This document shows positions 8,683 to 20,516 of a stretch of DNA of 64,000 nt, piece by piece. The notes under the pieces are model-generated. The model had not been told where the DNA came from. It saw only the letters and a list, made by a program, of their open reading frames with translations, and made no database searches. Every line of letters begins with the position of its first letter. Position 1 is the first letter of the stretch. The translations under genes were made by a program, and so were the position numbers. This stretch comes from Methylobacterium fujisawaense. GTDB lineage: Bacteria; Pseudomonadota; Alphaproteobacteria; Rhizobiales; Beijerinckiaceae. Where the stretch lies: assembly GCF_014138435.1 (NCBI RefSeq), contig NZ_JACJIM010000011.1:62001-126000 (forward strand). Direction: 5' to 3'.

Positions 8683-9324
8683 TCAGGCAAGCGGCCCGGG
8701 GATGGCGGTCTCCGCCTCGCTGAGCAGCCGCGCCTCGTGCCGACGCACGAACAGCCAGAGGGCCAGGCCTCCGAACACCACGAGCGCCAGCAGGGTCAGG
8801 CCGACCGGGCCGACGATGTGCTCGATCTGGCGCCCGCAATAGTAGGAGCCGATCCCCATGCTGCCGGCCCAGACGACGCCGCCGAGGGCGTTGAAGGCGA
8901 AGAAGCGCCGGGCATCCAGACGGTTGACCCCGGCGAGCACGGCCGCGTAGGCGCGCAGCATCGCGGTGAAGCGGCCGAAGAACACGATCTTGCCGCCGTG
9001 CCGGCGGAACAGATACTGGCCGAGCTTGAGCCGCCCGTGATCGAGGGCGATGAGGTGACCGTAGCGCAGGAGCAGCGGCATGCCCCAGCGCCGCCCCGCC
9101 CAATAGCCGACATTGTCGCCCAGGATCGCCGCCGCCGCGGCCGCGGCGATGACCAGGCCGATATTCAAATTGCCGGTGCTGCCCGCATAGACGGCGGCCG
9201 AGATCAGCACCGTCTCGCCGGGGCATGGCACGCCGGCGCTCTCGAGGGTGATGATCACGAAGATCGCGATGTATCCGTAATTCGCGATCAGCTCGGCGAT
9301 GGGCAGATCGTTCAGGAAGGCCAT
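8683..9324 (-). CDS. DedA family membrane protein (SNARE-associated/VTT domain)
   Basis: A 213-residue polytopic membrane protein of the DedA family, which contains undecaprenyl-phosphate and phospholipid transporters or scramblases in the inner membrane. It has the family segment ESAGVPCPGETVLISAAVYA near residues 30-48, then GDNVGYWAGRRWG, and the re-entrant-loop signature FFGRFTAMLRAYAAVLAGV at about residues 115-133. The C-terminus has two further hydrophobic helices. It converges on the Mrr-like gene (6-bp gap). Confidence 0.9.
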   Translation of the reverse strand: MAFLNDLPIAELIANYGYIAIFVIITLESAGVPCPGETVLISAAVYAGSTGNLNIGLVIAAAAAAAILGDNVGYWAGRRWGMPLLLRYGHLIALDHGRLKLGQYLFRRHGGKIVFFGRFTAMLRAYAAVLAGVNRLDARRFFAFNALGGVVWAGSMGIGSYYCGRQIEHIVGPVGLTLLALVVFGGLALWLFVRRHEARLLSEAETAIPGPLA

Positions 9325-9416
9325 GCGGTCCTCGGGGCCGGTCTCCGGGCAAAGCCCGGCGACACAAGCGGATGGATCGTGGCCTTAAAAGGGCCGATCC
9401 GCGGAGCGCGGCGCGG

Positions 9417-9896
9417 TCAGAGGACCTTCAGCAGGGCCTCGGCGCCCGAGGCCTCCGCCTTCGAGGGCGTCTCCTCGACGTTGAGGATCCGGACGACGCC
9501 GTCCTCGACCAGCATCGAGTAGCGCTTCGAGCGCATCCCGAGGCCGAAACCCGTGCCGTCCATCTCGAGGCCGATGGCCTTGGCGAAATCGGCGTTGCCG
9601 TCGGCCAGGAATTCCAGCCCTTCCGCGCCGCTCGCCTTCGACCACGCGTCGAGCACGAACACGTCGTTGACGCTCGTCACCGCAATGGCATCGACGCCGC
9701 GTCCGAGGATCTCGTCCTTGTGGGTGACGAAGCCCGGCAGGTGGTTGCGGTGGCAGCTGGGGGTGAACGCGCCCGGCACGCCGATCAGGACCACGCGCCG
9801 GCCCTTGAACACGTCGTCGGTGGTGCGCGCGATCGGGCCCTCGGGGCCGATCACCCGGAAGGTGGCCTGGGGCAGGTGGTCGCCGACCTGGATCAT
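9417..9896 (-). CDS. Peroxiredoxin, Prx5 type (single Cys)
   Basis: A 159-residue thiol peroxidase that reduces hydroperoxides in the cytoplasm. VPGAFTPSCH contains the peroxidatic Cys48, and it is the only Cys in the protein, so reduction must come from glutathione or glutaredoxin rather than an internal disulfide. The start at 9896 is supported by GAGGG 8 bases upstream and by the family N-terminus MIQVGDHLP; a longer in-frame extension upstream is not conserved-looking. Confidence 0.92.
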   Translation of the reverse strand: MIQVGDHLPQATFRVIGPEGPIARTTDDVFKGRRVVLIGVPGAFTPSCHRNHLPGFVTHKDEILGRGVDAIAVTSVNDVFVLDAWSKASGAEGLEFLADGNADFAKAIGLEMDGTGFGLGMRSKRYSMLVEDGVVRILNVEETPSKAEASGAEALLKVL

Positions 9897-10268
9897 CGCG
9901 GGTCCCTCGTTGTCGCGCGCTGGGATGGCGCGCGTGAGCAGCGCGCCTGACCTAGCGTGGCAGGGGATGCCTGTCGAGGATGCGGCCCAGTCCGGCTTGA
10001 ACCACACGCACGGGCCGAGGCGCTTGATGCCGAGGCGCTTGATCTTGTGAGACCGCTCGATCCGCGCCCTCTGCTCCCCAACGTCGAGAGTGGGAGAGGG
10101 CACGAAACCCGCCGTGACCATCGGGCCGCGGCCGCAACCGCGCCGGCCGCGACCCGGACCGACTACGGCATTGCGGGACACGGATTGCGACGCGCACAAG
10201 CTTGAGGGAGGCTTGCTGCGTCCCTATTGCCCGCTGGACAACCAGGAGACGGGGCGTAGCATGGACGC
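9897..10268. other. Divergent intergenic region, peroxiredoxin/yqgE
   Basis: A 372-bp gap with no credible gene. It contains an almost perfect tandem duplication of 15 bp (CCGAGGCGCTTGATG then CCGAGGCGCTTGATC, 10015-10044). Promoters for the two divergent genes presumably lie here, but I could not identify convincing hexamers. Confidence 0.5.
10015..10044. repeat. 15-bp tandem repeat, two copies
   Basis: Units 10015-10029 and 10030-10044 match at 14 of 15 positions. They lie about 120 bp upstream of the peroxiredoxin start on the minus strand and about 225 bp upstream of yqgE on the plus strand. Confidence 0.8.
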
Positions 10269-10943
10269 ATGGCGCACCCTCCGCACCGCAGGCCCGATCC
10301 CCCGTCGGCAGCGTCTTCGCTGGCCGGCAAGGCCGCGTCGCCGCTTCAGACGGAGCTGTCGGGTCCGAACTTCCTCGACGGGCAATTCCTCGTGGCCATG
10401 CCCGGCATGGCCGACGAGCGCTTCGCCCGTTCGGTGATCTATGTCTGCGCCCATTCCGCCGACGGGGCGATGGGCATCATCGTCAACAAGGCGGCGACCG
10501 ACATCAGCATGCCGGACCTCTTGGTCCAGCTCGACGTGGCGCCCGAGGCGGATGCGATTCGCCTGCGCGAGCGGGTCGGCCACATGCCGGTCCTGATGGG
10601 CGGTCCGGTGGAAGGACGGCGCGGCTTCGTGCTCCACAGCGACGATTTTCACATCCAGCAATCGACGCTGATCATCGACGACGGCATCTGCCTGACCGCA
10701 ACCGTGGAGATCCTCCGCGCCATCGCCAGCGGCGAGGGGCCGGCGAGCGCCGTGCTCGCGTTGGGCTATGCCGGCTGGCAGGCGGGGCAGCTGGAGAGCG
10801 AGATCATGGCCAATGGCTGGCTCAACTGCCCGGCCGACCCGGCCCTGATCTTCAACGCCGACCTCGACGCCAAGTACGACCTCGCCCTGCGGGCCAACGG
10901 CATCGACCCGGCGATGCTGTCGATGACCGCCGGCCGGGCCTGA
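10269..10943 (+). CDS. YqgE/AlgH family protein (UPF0301)
   Basis: A 224-residue protein of the YqgE/AlgH family (COG1678). Family landmarks are FLDGQFLVAMPGMADERFAR, the CAHSADGAMGIIVNK segment and the GGPV-x-GFVLHS motif around residues 115-130. The C-terminus holds GYAGWQAGQLESEI and WL, also conserved. The molecular function is unsettled; AlgH affects alginate regulation in Pseudomonas. The first 25 residues are Pro/Ser-rich and not conserved, so translation may begin a little downstream. Confidence 0.9.
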   Translation: MAHPPHRRPDPPSAASSLAGKAASPLQTELSGPNFLDGQFLVAMPGMADERFARSVIYVCAHSADGAMGIIVNKAATDISMPDLLVQLDVAPEADAIRLRERVGHMPVLMGGPVEGRRGFVLHSDDFHIQQSTLIIDDGICLTATVEILRAIASGEGPASAVLALGYAGWQAGQLESEIMANGWLNCPADPALIFNADLDAKYDLALRANGIDPAMLSMTAGRA

Positions 10944-11123
10944 TCGACATCGACCTCAGAGATTTGCGGCGCCCCGGTGCTTGCAAGCGGGGCAATCCCG
11001 CCGGCCCAGGCTGTCCGGTCCCAGGCTGTCCGGCTTCCTTCCGCCCTGGGCCGCTGCCCTGCGCTCGCGATGCCGCGGGCGTCAGAGCGCCGGGCCGACG
11101 GAGCCGGCGCGCCGCGCCTCCAC

Positions 11124-12107
11124 CTATTCCGGAAGCACGTCGCCGCCGCCGGCCGCGTCCGGGTTCATGCCTTCGACGGCGGGCTTGGGACGCGGCCTGC
11201 GCGGCGCGACGGCGGCCGTGGGCGTCGCCGTGTTGGCGCCAAGCCGGGTCGCCAGGGCCAGGGCGCGGTTCTCCGTCACCCGCAGGTGGCAGAACCCGTG
11301 CGTGCCCTCCCGCGCATAGGTGCGGCAGAGCTGCTCCCGGTCCGACGAGAAGGCCGCCTGCTCGCTGACGATCGGCCGCACGTCCTCGCGCCGGGCGCGC
11401 TGGGTCATCAGCTTGTAATTGTCCCGAACGGCCTTGTCGGCGACGCCCCGGGCGGTGTCGAACTCGCCGGCTCGCGGGATCAGGGTGGCGGCGGCCGGCC
11501 CCCAGAGGCCCACCGGCGTCGTGGCGCAATCCGCCGCCGAGAAGGTACAGATCGGGCCCGCACCGAGGCTCGAGACCAGGACGCCGCCCTCGGTCACATC
11601 GAAGCGCAGCGGGCACTCGGCCCCGGCCGCCTCGAAGCGCGGCACGCCCTCGGGCTTGCCCTCGGCGCTGAGCGTCACCGGGTTGCCGCCGGCGAGGGGA
11701 ACCGTGCACGATTCCGCCGGCTGCGAGATCTTGGTCCCCGGCAGCTTGATCCGCGCCGTGACGGCGGTGCCGGACCGTTCCAGCTTCAGGGTTCCGGACA
11801 GGCCGTTGAGCTGCAGATCCTGGCCGATCACGCCGTCCTCGGAGGGCGTCTTCAGAACGATCGGGCGGGCCGGCGCAGGGGCGGGCCGGGGCGCCTCAGG
11901 GGCCGCGGACGGGCCCGGCTCGCCCGGCGCGGCCGGAGCCGGCGGCGCCTCCGGGAGGCCGCGGGGCGGCACCGGCGGCCGCTCCGGCTTGATGCCGAAC
12001 AGGCGCTCGAAGAAATTCTGGGCCTGCGCCGGAGGGGCGGCGAGCATCCCGGGCGCCGCGACGGCGACCGCCAGGATCGGGAGCAGGAGACTGCGGATCG
12101 GGCGCAT
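11124..12107 (-). CDS. Secreted proline-rich hypothetical protein
   Basis: A 327-residue protein of unknown function. Residues 1-29 are a signal peptide ending APPAQAQ. Residues 38-82 are a Pro/Ala linker. The rest is a globular region with five Cys residues, including CTVPL, CTFS, DCATT and the pair LCRTYAREGTHGFC. The C-terminal 40 residues are Pro/Gly-rich again. The pattern suggests an envelope protein with disulfides. The spaced Cys pair faintly recalls LprI-like lysozyme-inhibitor proteins, but this is not enough for a call. It converges on yqgE and is divergent from dnaK. Confidence 0.7.
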   Translation of the reverse strand: MRPIRSLLLPILAVAVAAPGMLAAPPAQAQNFFERLFGIKPERPPVPPRGLPEAPPAPAAPGEPGPSAAPEAPRPAPAPARPIVLKTPSEDGVIGQDLQLNGLSGTLKLERSGTAVTARIKLPGTKISQPAESCTVPLAGGNPVTLSAEGKPEGVPRFEAAGAECPLRFDVTEGGVLVSSLGAGPICTFSAADCATTPVGLWGPAAATLIPRAGEFDTARGVADKAVRDNYKLMTQRARREDVRPIVSEQAAFSSDREQLCRTYAREGTHGFCHLRVTENRALALATRLGANTATPTAAVAPRRPRPKPAVEGMNPDAAGGGDVLPE

Positions 12108-12500
12108 CGGACTCTACGACGGGGACACGAAGTGGCGGGGCCACGCGCAACCCCTTGTCGAAGCGTTAACACGGCGTCGATGGCGCCGACGTGGCAGCGG
12201 AGCAACAAAATGCAGTCACGCCGCCCGGCAGAGGGCGGCCCTGCGGCGAGATCCTGCCGGAATGACAAGGATATGGCGCGCCTGTGCGGGATGAATGCCG
12301 CCGCGCAGGCTTCGCCTTGCGAGCCCGGAACGGGGTTCTTATATCGCCCTCGACGCGGGATTGCGCGCTGGGTTTCAGCCGTTCACGGCCCTTGATCCGG
12401 CCCGGGTCCCATACTCACATCACCTCCGTACACCGCCATGGGCCGAGCTGCTTCGGGGCTCGGCGGTCTGCTTGAACGCGACGAAAAGAGGGATCCCGCC
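12108..12500. other. Intergenic region upstream of dnaK
   Basis: A 393-bp gap. It holds a strong candidate heat-shock promoter at 12316-12347 and a weaker CTTGAT-N12-CCATAC arrangement at 12391-12414. No additional gene is evident. Confidence 0.6.
12316..12347 (+). promoter_or_regulatory. Candidate sigma-32 (RpoH) promoter of dnaK
   Basis: CTTG at 12316-12319, an 18-base spacer and CTTATATCGC at 12338-12347. The alphaproteobacterial heat-shock consensus is CTTG-N16-18-CYTATNTNNG; nine of ten -10-region positions fit. It would give a leader of about 150 bases before dnaK. Confidence 0.72.
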
Positions 12501-14414
<1,914 letters not shown>

Positions 14415-14731
14415 GGCGCGGGTCGGAGACGACCGTGCGGGGCCGGAGCGATCCGGCCCCGCCTTTGCTTGACACGCGCTGTTGCGCAGGCGCCGCAGGA
14501 CGCGGGATATCGCCCGGATCGGAGCCGCGGGCTGCCGGCCCGTGCTAGAGCGCGAATCGCGACGTGCATCGGTCCGCACATCCTGCGCAAACCCGCGTCC
14601 CGAAGCCCCGCCGCGGCGGGCGTCGGCGCGGCGGGGTCCAGGGATCACGGCGCCGTCTGGACGCCTCCTGCGAGGCGGCCGCGCCGCGCCCCGAGACAGG
14701 GCGCGGATGGATTGTCCGGAGACGGGTTGGG
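14415..14731. other. dnaK-dnaJ intergenic region
   Basis: A 317-bp gap holding the dnaK terminator and an isolated TTGACA. Nothing else is recognisable. Confidence 0.5.
14437..14470 (+). terminator. Rho-independent terminator after dnaK
   Basis: GCGGGGCCGG (14437-14446), loop AGCGAT, CCGGCCCCGC (14453-14462), then CTTTGCTT. The stem is 10 bp and perfect. It separates dnaK from dnaJ, so dnaJ is either read through or has its own promoter; a TTGACA hexamer at 14469-14474 follows directly, but I see no matching -10. Confidence 0.8.
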
Positions 14732-15880
14732 ATGTCGAAGCGGGACTATTACGAGATCCTGGGGGTCACCAAGACCGCCACGGAAAGCGAGATGAAGGTC
14801 GCCTTCCGCAAGCTCGCGATGACCTTTCATCCCGACCGCAATCCCGGCGACAAGGACGCCGAGATCAAGTTCAAGGAGATCAACGAGGCCTATCAGTGCC
14901 TCTCCGACGGCCAGAAGCGTGCCGCCTACGACCGGTTCGGCCACGCGGCCTTCAGCCAGGGCGGGGGCGGCGGTCCCGGATTCGGCAACGAGTTCGGCGA
15001 CTTCATGTCGGATATCTTCGACAATTTCTTCGGTGACGGCCGCGGCGGCGGCGGCGGCGCGCGCGGGCGCGGCGGCACACCGGGCCGCGAGCGCGGGGCG
15101 GATCTGCGCTACAACCTCGAGATCACCCTGGAGGAGGCCTTCACCGGCAAGGCCGAGACCATCCGGATCCCGACCTCGGTAACCTGTGAGGCCTGTGACG
15201 GCTCGGGCGCCAAGCCGGGCTCGAAGCCCCGGACCTGCCCGACCTGCGCGGGCTACGGCCGCGTCCGGGCCGCCCAGGGCTTCTTCGCCATCGAGCGTAC
15301 CTGTCCGAACTGCCACGGCCGCGGCGAGATCGTCGACGATCCCTGCACGTCCTGCCAGGGCGCGGGCCGCGTCAACCGCGAGCGCACCCTCTCCATCAAC
15401 GTGCCCGCGGGGGTCGATGACGGCCTGCGCATCCGACTCGCCGGCGAGGGCGAGAGCGGCCTGCGCGGCGGGCCGGCCGGCGACCTCTACGTCTTCCTGT
15501 CGATCAAGCAGCACGAATTCTTCCAGCGCGACGGGGCCGACCTGTTCTGCCGGGTGCCGATCTCGATGGTGACGGCCGCCCTCTCGGGCGAGATCACCGT
15601 GCCGGTGATCGACGGCTCGCAGACGCAGGTGCGCATCCCTGCGGGCACGCAGACCGCCAAGCAGTTCCGCATCAAGGGCAAGGGCATGCCGGTGCTCCGC
15701 TCGCGGGAGGTCGGCGATCTCTACATCCAGGTCTTCGTCGAGACCCCGCAGAACCTGACCAAGCGCCAGCGCGAGCTGCTCCAGGAGTTCGATCAGTCGG
15801 CCTCGCCGGAGAATCATCCCGAATCCGCCGGCTTCTTCTCGAAGGTCCGAGACTTCTTCGGGGGCGCGGTCCGGCCGTGA
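14732..15880 (+). CDS. dnaJ: Chaperone protein DnaJ (Hsp40)
   Basis: A 382-residue type I J-protein. The start at 14732 gives MSKRDYYEILGV. The J domain has HPD at residues 33-35. A Gly-rich region covers about residues 75-128. The zinc-binding domain has four CxxCxGxG repeats: CEACDGSG, CPTCAGYG, CPNCHGRG and CTSCQGAG. The C-terminal peptide-binding domains follow. It stimulates DnaK ATPase and delivers clients. Confidence 0.98.
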   Translation: MSKRDYYEILGVTKTATESEMKVAFRKLAMTFHPDRNPGDKDAEIKFKEINEAYQCLSDGQKRAAYDRFGHAAFSQGGGGGPGFGNEFGDFMSDIFDNFFGDGRGGGGGARGRGGTPGRERGADLRYNLEITLEEAFTGKAETIRIPTSVTCEACDGSGAKPGSKPRTCPTCAGYGRVRAAQGFFAIERTCPNCHGRGEIVDDPCTSCQGAGRVNRERTLSINVPAGVDDGLRIRLAGEGESGLRGGPAGDLYVFLSIKQHEFFQRDGADLFCRVPISMVTAALSGEITVPVIDGSQTQVRIPAGTQTAKQFRIKGKGMPVLRSREVGDLYIQVFVETPQNLTKRQRELLQEFDQSASPENHPESAGFFSKVRDFFGGAVRP

Positions 15881-16019
15881 GCCGGATCCGAATCCTGGGA
15901 AGACCCGTTATGCAAGCGGCCGGCGTGGCTTGGGTCCCCTAGGCGACGCGCCGCCTTGACTGTAAGACAACGCCGTTCTTCAGCCTTTCATTCTCATTCG
16001 GCATCAAGGAATCCAGGAC

Positions 16020-16658
16020 TTGCCGCCGCTCCGCCGTCCCAACGCGAAGGCTCCTGTCGGCAGGAGCGCGATTTTCGGGCCGCGGCGCGACCCCCTGGAG
16101 GACGAGGCCCGGTTCCTGCGTTCGTGGCTCGAGCGGCCCCTCGTCACGGGTGCGGTGACGCCGTCGGGCAAGATGCTCGCGCGCACCATGGCCGCCTATG
16201 TCGACCCGCGCCTGGAAGGACCGGTGGTCGAACTCGGCCCCGGCACCGGTCCCGTGACCGAAGCGCTGATCCGGCGCGGCGTTGCGCCGGAGCGCCTGAT
16301 CCTCGTGGAATTCAATCCCGATTTCTGCCGCCTCCTGACCCACCGCTTCCCCGGTGTGCGGGTCATTCAGGGCGATGCCTACAACATGCGGGCGAGCCTT
16401 CAGGACGTGCTGACGCAGCCCGCGGCGGCCACGATCTCGAGCCTGCCGCTGTTCACCAAGCCGTTGGAGCAGCGGCTGGACCTGCTCAACACCGCCCACG
16501 ACCTGATGCGGCCGGGGGCTCCGTTCGTGCAGTTCACCTACGCGGTCGTGCCGCCGATCCCGGCCCGTTGCGAAGCCGGCAGCTATACCGCCGACCGTTC
16601 CAACCGGGTGTGGCTGAACTTGCCCCCGGCCCGGGTCTGGGTCTATCGCCGACCCTGA
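16020..16658 (+). CDS. Phospholipid N-methyltransferase-like SAM-dependent methyltransferase (PmtA type)
   Basis: A 212-residue class I methyltransferase. The SAM-binding motif is VVELGPGTGPVTEALI near residues 67-82, and ATISSLPLF is the post-II/IV motif. FLRSWLERPLVTGAVTPSGKML near the N-terminus fits the PmtA/KsgA-like group that methylates phosphatidylethanolamine toward phosphatidylcholine. The start used is TTG 16020 with AAGGA upstream; the only in-frame ATGs are internal to the conserved region. A distant rRNA adenine dimethylase relative cannot be excluded. Confidence 0.78.
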   Translation: MPPLRRPNAKAPVGRSAIFGPRRDPLEDEARFLRSWLERPLVTGAVTPSGKMLARTMAAYVDPRLEGPVVELGPGTGPVTEALIRRGVAPERLILVEFNPDFCRLLTHRFPGVRVIQGDAYNMRASLQDVLTQPAAATISSLPLFTKPLEQRLDLLNTAHDLMRPGAPFVQFTYAVVPPIPARCEAGSYTADRSNRVWLNLPPARVWVYRRP

Positions 16659-16767
16659 CATGAACACGGCCTGAGCGAACAGGTCACGTTTGCGTCAACT
16701 TGAAAGGCGCATACCTGAGACACGGCCGGACGCGCCAACGCGGCCGGCGTGGAACAGGAAAGCGCCG

Positions 16768-17088
16768 ATGTTCACCAAGACTGCACGGACCCGCTTTGCA
16801 GCCGCCCTTGCCTTCGGCGGGCTGGCCTTTGCGGCCCCGGCCATGGCCGCTCCGCTGAGCCTCGACGCCGGGCTTCAGGCTGACAGCGGGGACATCCACA
16901 CCGTCCAGTATGGCTACGGCTACGGTCCCCGTCATGGCGGCTGGGGCCACCATGGCTTCGGTCCGCGCCATCATCATCATGGCGGCTGGGGACGGGGACG
17001 CCATTACGGCTGGCGCAACCATGGCTTCGGCCCGCGTCACCACCATCACGGCGGCTGGGGCCATCGCCACGGCTACGGCCGCTGGTAA
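16768..17088 (+). CDS. Small secreted His/Gly-rich repeat protein
   Basis: A 106-residue protein. Residues 1-28 are a signal peptide (cleavage likely after PAMA). The mature part has 16 His residues in about 78. It carries two identical 14-residue repeats at 62-75 and 85-98 (HGFGPRHHHHGGWG) and a related HGGWGHH/RHGYG context. RBS AGGAAAG precedes the ATG. Such proteins are exported and could bind Ni, Cu, Zn or haem through the His clusters; that role is inferred from composition only. An in-frame upstream start at 16690 lacks conservation signs. Confidence 0.8.
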   Translation: MFTKTARTRFAAALAFGGLAFAAPAMAAPLSLDAGLQADSGDIHTVQYGYGYGPRHGGWGHHGFGPRHHHHGGWGRGRHYGWRNHGFGPRHHHHGGWGHRHGYGRW

Positions 17089-17125
17089 GCACTGACGGCG
17101 TGCGTCTCGCTCAGGCGGGGCGCGC

Positions 17126-17145
17126 GCCGGCCCTCATGCCGGCCC

Positions 17146-17149
<4 letters not shown>
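17126..17149. repeat. 12-bp tandem duplication across the deoA stop
   Basis: GCCGGCCCTCAT occurs twice, at 17126-17137 and 17138-17149. The second copy contains the deoA stop codon (minus strand, 17146-17148), so the duplication has copied the gene end without changing the protein. Confidence 0.75.
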
Positions 17150-18446
<1,297 letters not shown>

Positions 18447-18450
<4 letters not shown>

Positions 18451-19178
18451 GACTCCCGGGCCTGGATCAAGGCCGCGAACAGGCTGCTCGCCCCGAGCCG
18501 GAAGGTCTTGGGATTCACCCAGGCGGGACCCATGAGGCGGTCGGCAAGAGCCAGGTAGGTGGCTGCGTCGGCAATGCTGCGCAGGCCGCCGGAGACCTTG
18601 AGGCCGGCGGGCCGGCCGCTCGCCCGGATCTCATCCAGCATCGCCTCGGCAGCCTCCGGCGTCGCCGAGACCGCGCTCTTGCCCGTGGAGGTCTTCAGGA
18701 AGTCGGCGCCCGCCTCCAGGGCGATCCGGCTGGCCTCCCGGATCCGATCGGGATCGGCGAGCTCGCCCGTCTCCAGGATCACCTTGAGGATCGCGGATCC
18801 GCAGGTGTCGCGCACCGCCTCCACCATGTCGCGGGCGATCGCCGCCTCGCCCCGCAACAGGGCGCGGTAGGGCAGGACGAGGTCGATCTCGTCCGCCCCG
18901 TCGCGCAGGGCCTCGGCGGTGTCGTCGGTGGCGCGGGCGCAATCCTCGCCACCGTCTGGGAAGTTGATCACCGTGGCGATCCGGATGCCGGTGCCCGCGA
19001 GCGCCCGCGCGCCCTGCTCGATGAAGCGCGGCCAGACGCAGATCGCCGCGACGCCGCCGCGCTTCGCGTCCCGGCAGAGGGCGTCGATCCTGGGTTCGGT
19101 GCAGGTCTCGCCGAGATCGGTGAGGTCGAGGAGCGGCAGGGCCCGGCGGGCGACCGCGCCGGCTTCGGACTCAGTCAT
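18447..19178 (-). CDS. deoC: Deoxyribose-phosphate aldolase
   Basis: A 243-residue class I aldolase that cleaves 2-deoxyribose-5-phosphate into glyceraldehyde-3-phosphate and acetaldehyde. LKVILETGEL carries the Schiff-base region Lys, and FLKTSTGKS near residue 155 is the family signature; GLKVSGGLRS supplies the second Lys. The start at 19178 is chosen because GGAGAG lies 8 bases upstream and it overlaps the pnp stop as ATGACTGA; Met five codons upstream (19193) is an alternative. Confidence 0.95.
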
Positions 19179-19995
19179 CGGCGGTCTCTCCATCGGGCAG
19201 ATGGGCCACGAAGGCCCGGATCAGGCGGCCGAGATCCTCCGCGGCCCGCGCCGCCACCGCCTTCGTCTCCGCGTGGTGCGGCGCGCCCCCGGCGATCCCG
19301 GCCGCGAGGTTCGTCACCACCGAGACCGCCGCCACCGGCAGGTCGAGGAATCGGGCGAGGATCACCTCGGGCACCGTGGACATGCCCACGAGGTCGGCCC
19401 CCAGGATGCCGGCCATCCGGACCTCCGCGGGCGTCTCGAAGCTCGGGCCGGAGAACCACGCGTAGATCCCCTCCCCGAGGGGCAGGCCGCAGGCCGCCGC
19501 CGCCGCGCGCAGCCGCGTCCGCAGATCCGGATCGTAGGCCGCGGTCATCGGCACGAACCGGGCGTCGCTGGCCTCGCCGATCAGCGGGTTCAGGCCGGAC
19601 AGGTTGATGTGGTCGGCGAGCAGCACGAGGCTGCCCGGCCCCGTCCCAGGCCGCAGCGATCCGGAGGCGTTGGTGAGCAGCAGACGCCGGGCGCCGAGGT
19701 GCCGGGCGCAAGCGAGGGGCACCCGCATCACCGCCGGATCGCCGCGCTCGTAGGCGTGGGCCCGCCCCTCGAAGATCAGGACCGGCCGCCCCGCGAGGCG
19801 ACCGCGGTGCAGCCGGCCGCCGTGACCGCTGACGCCCGGCCCCGGAAAACCGGGAATCGCCGCGTAGTCGAGGACGATGGCATCCGTGAGGGCGGCGGCG
19901 ATGCCGCCGAGGCCGGTGCCGGTGACCACCGCGCAGGCGTAGGGTCCTGCGAAACCGGCGTCGCGCAGGGCGTCGCGGGCAGCCGCCTCACTCAC
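19171..19995 (-). CDS. Purine-nucleoside phosphorylase (trimeric PunA type)
   Basis: A 274-residue enzyme predicted to cleave inosine, guanosine and deoxy forms with phosphate. Motifs: VVTGTGLGG (phosphate loop), GRAHAYERGD, LLLTNASGSLRPG and the base-binding GPSFETPAEVRM with VGMSTVPEVILA. I use GTG 19995, which overlaps the cdd stop (GTGAGTGA); an open frame extends upstream but lies inside cdd and is not conserved-looking. It joins cytidine deaminase, deoC and deoA in one coupled unit for nucleoside salvage. Confidence 0.92.
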   Translation of the reverse strand: MSEAAARDALRDAGFAGPYACAVVTGTGLGGIAAALTDAIVLDYAAIPGFPGPGVSGHGGRLHRGRLAGRPVLIFEGRAHAYERGDPAVMRVPLACARHLGARRLLLTNASGSLRPGTGPGSLVLLADHINLSGLNPLIGEASDARFVPMTAAYDPDLRTRLRAAAAACGLPLGEGIYAWFSGPSFETPAEVRMAGILGADLVGMSTVPEVILARFLDLPVAAVSVVTNLAAGIAGGAPHHAETKAVAARAAEDLGRLIRAFVAHLPDGETADD

Positions 19996-20416
19996 CCAGC
20001 GTCTCCGGGCCGAAGGATTCCGGCAGCAGCTCCGCCAAGGTGAAGCTGCGGGCGACGCCGCCCGGTCCGGCGGCATGAATCGGCGTGTCCGGTCCGGCGA
20101 ACTCGCGGATCCGCTGGCGGCAGGCACCGCAGGGCGTCACCAAGCCGACGCCGTCGCCGCAGACCAGGATCGCCGCGATGCGCCGGCCTCCGGCCGCCAC
20201 CATGGCGGCGATCGCTCCGGCCTCCGCGCAGGTCCCGACCGGGTAGGCGGCGTTCTCCACGTTGCAGCCGGCATGGATGACGCCGCGCTCGTCGCGGAGC
20301 GCCGCACCGACCGGGAAGCGGGAATAGGGCGCATGCGCCCGGTCACGCACCGCCCGGGCGGCCTCGAACAGGGCGGCGAGCCCGTCATCGTCCCGTGCTG
20401 AATCCGCGGCCTGCAT
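19988..20416 (-). CDS. cdd: Cytidine deaminase
   Basis: A 142-residue homotetramer-type enzyme converting cytidine and deoxycytidine to uridine forms. GCNVENAAYPVGTCAEAGAI has the C-A-E zinc/catalytic motif, and TPCGACRQRIREF provides the other two zinc Cys ligands, as in the Bacillus-type enzymes. It is the first gene of the nucleoside operon. The gene is closely followed by pnp with an 8-bp overlap. Confidence 0.95.
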   Translation of the reverse strand: MQAADSARDDDGLAALFEAARAVRDRAHAPYSRFPVGAALRDERGVIHAGCNVENAAYPVGTCAEAGAIAAMVAAGGRRIAAILVCGDGVGLVTPCGACRQRIREFAGPDTPIHAAGPGGVARSFTLAELLPESFGPETLGE

Positions 20417-20516
20417 GGCCGATCTTTGGCACCCGCCGGGGCGCCCTGTCGAGGGGGCCTGTCGAGGGGGCCGGGGCGGGGTCAGCGCCCTCCGGCCGGG
20501 TGCCGCCGGGGCGCCG

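Noticed and set aside
11856..12040. Antisense or frameshift alternatives to the proline-rich secreted protein
   Set aside because: The signal peptide and Cys-rich body are in one continuous frame.
19996..20127. Longer N-terminus for purine-nucleoside phosphorylase
   Set aside because: The extra 44 codons lie inside cdd and are Arg/Ser-rich; the GTG at 19995 overlapping the cdd stop fits the coupled operon.
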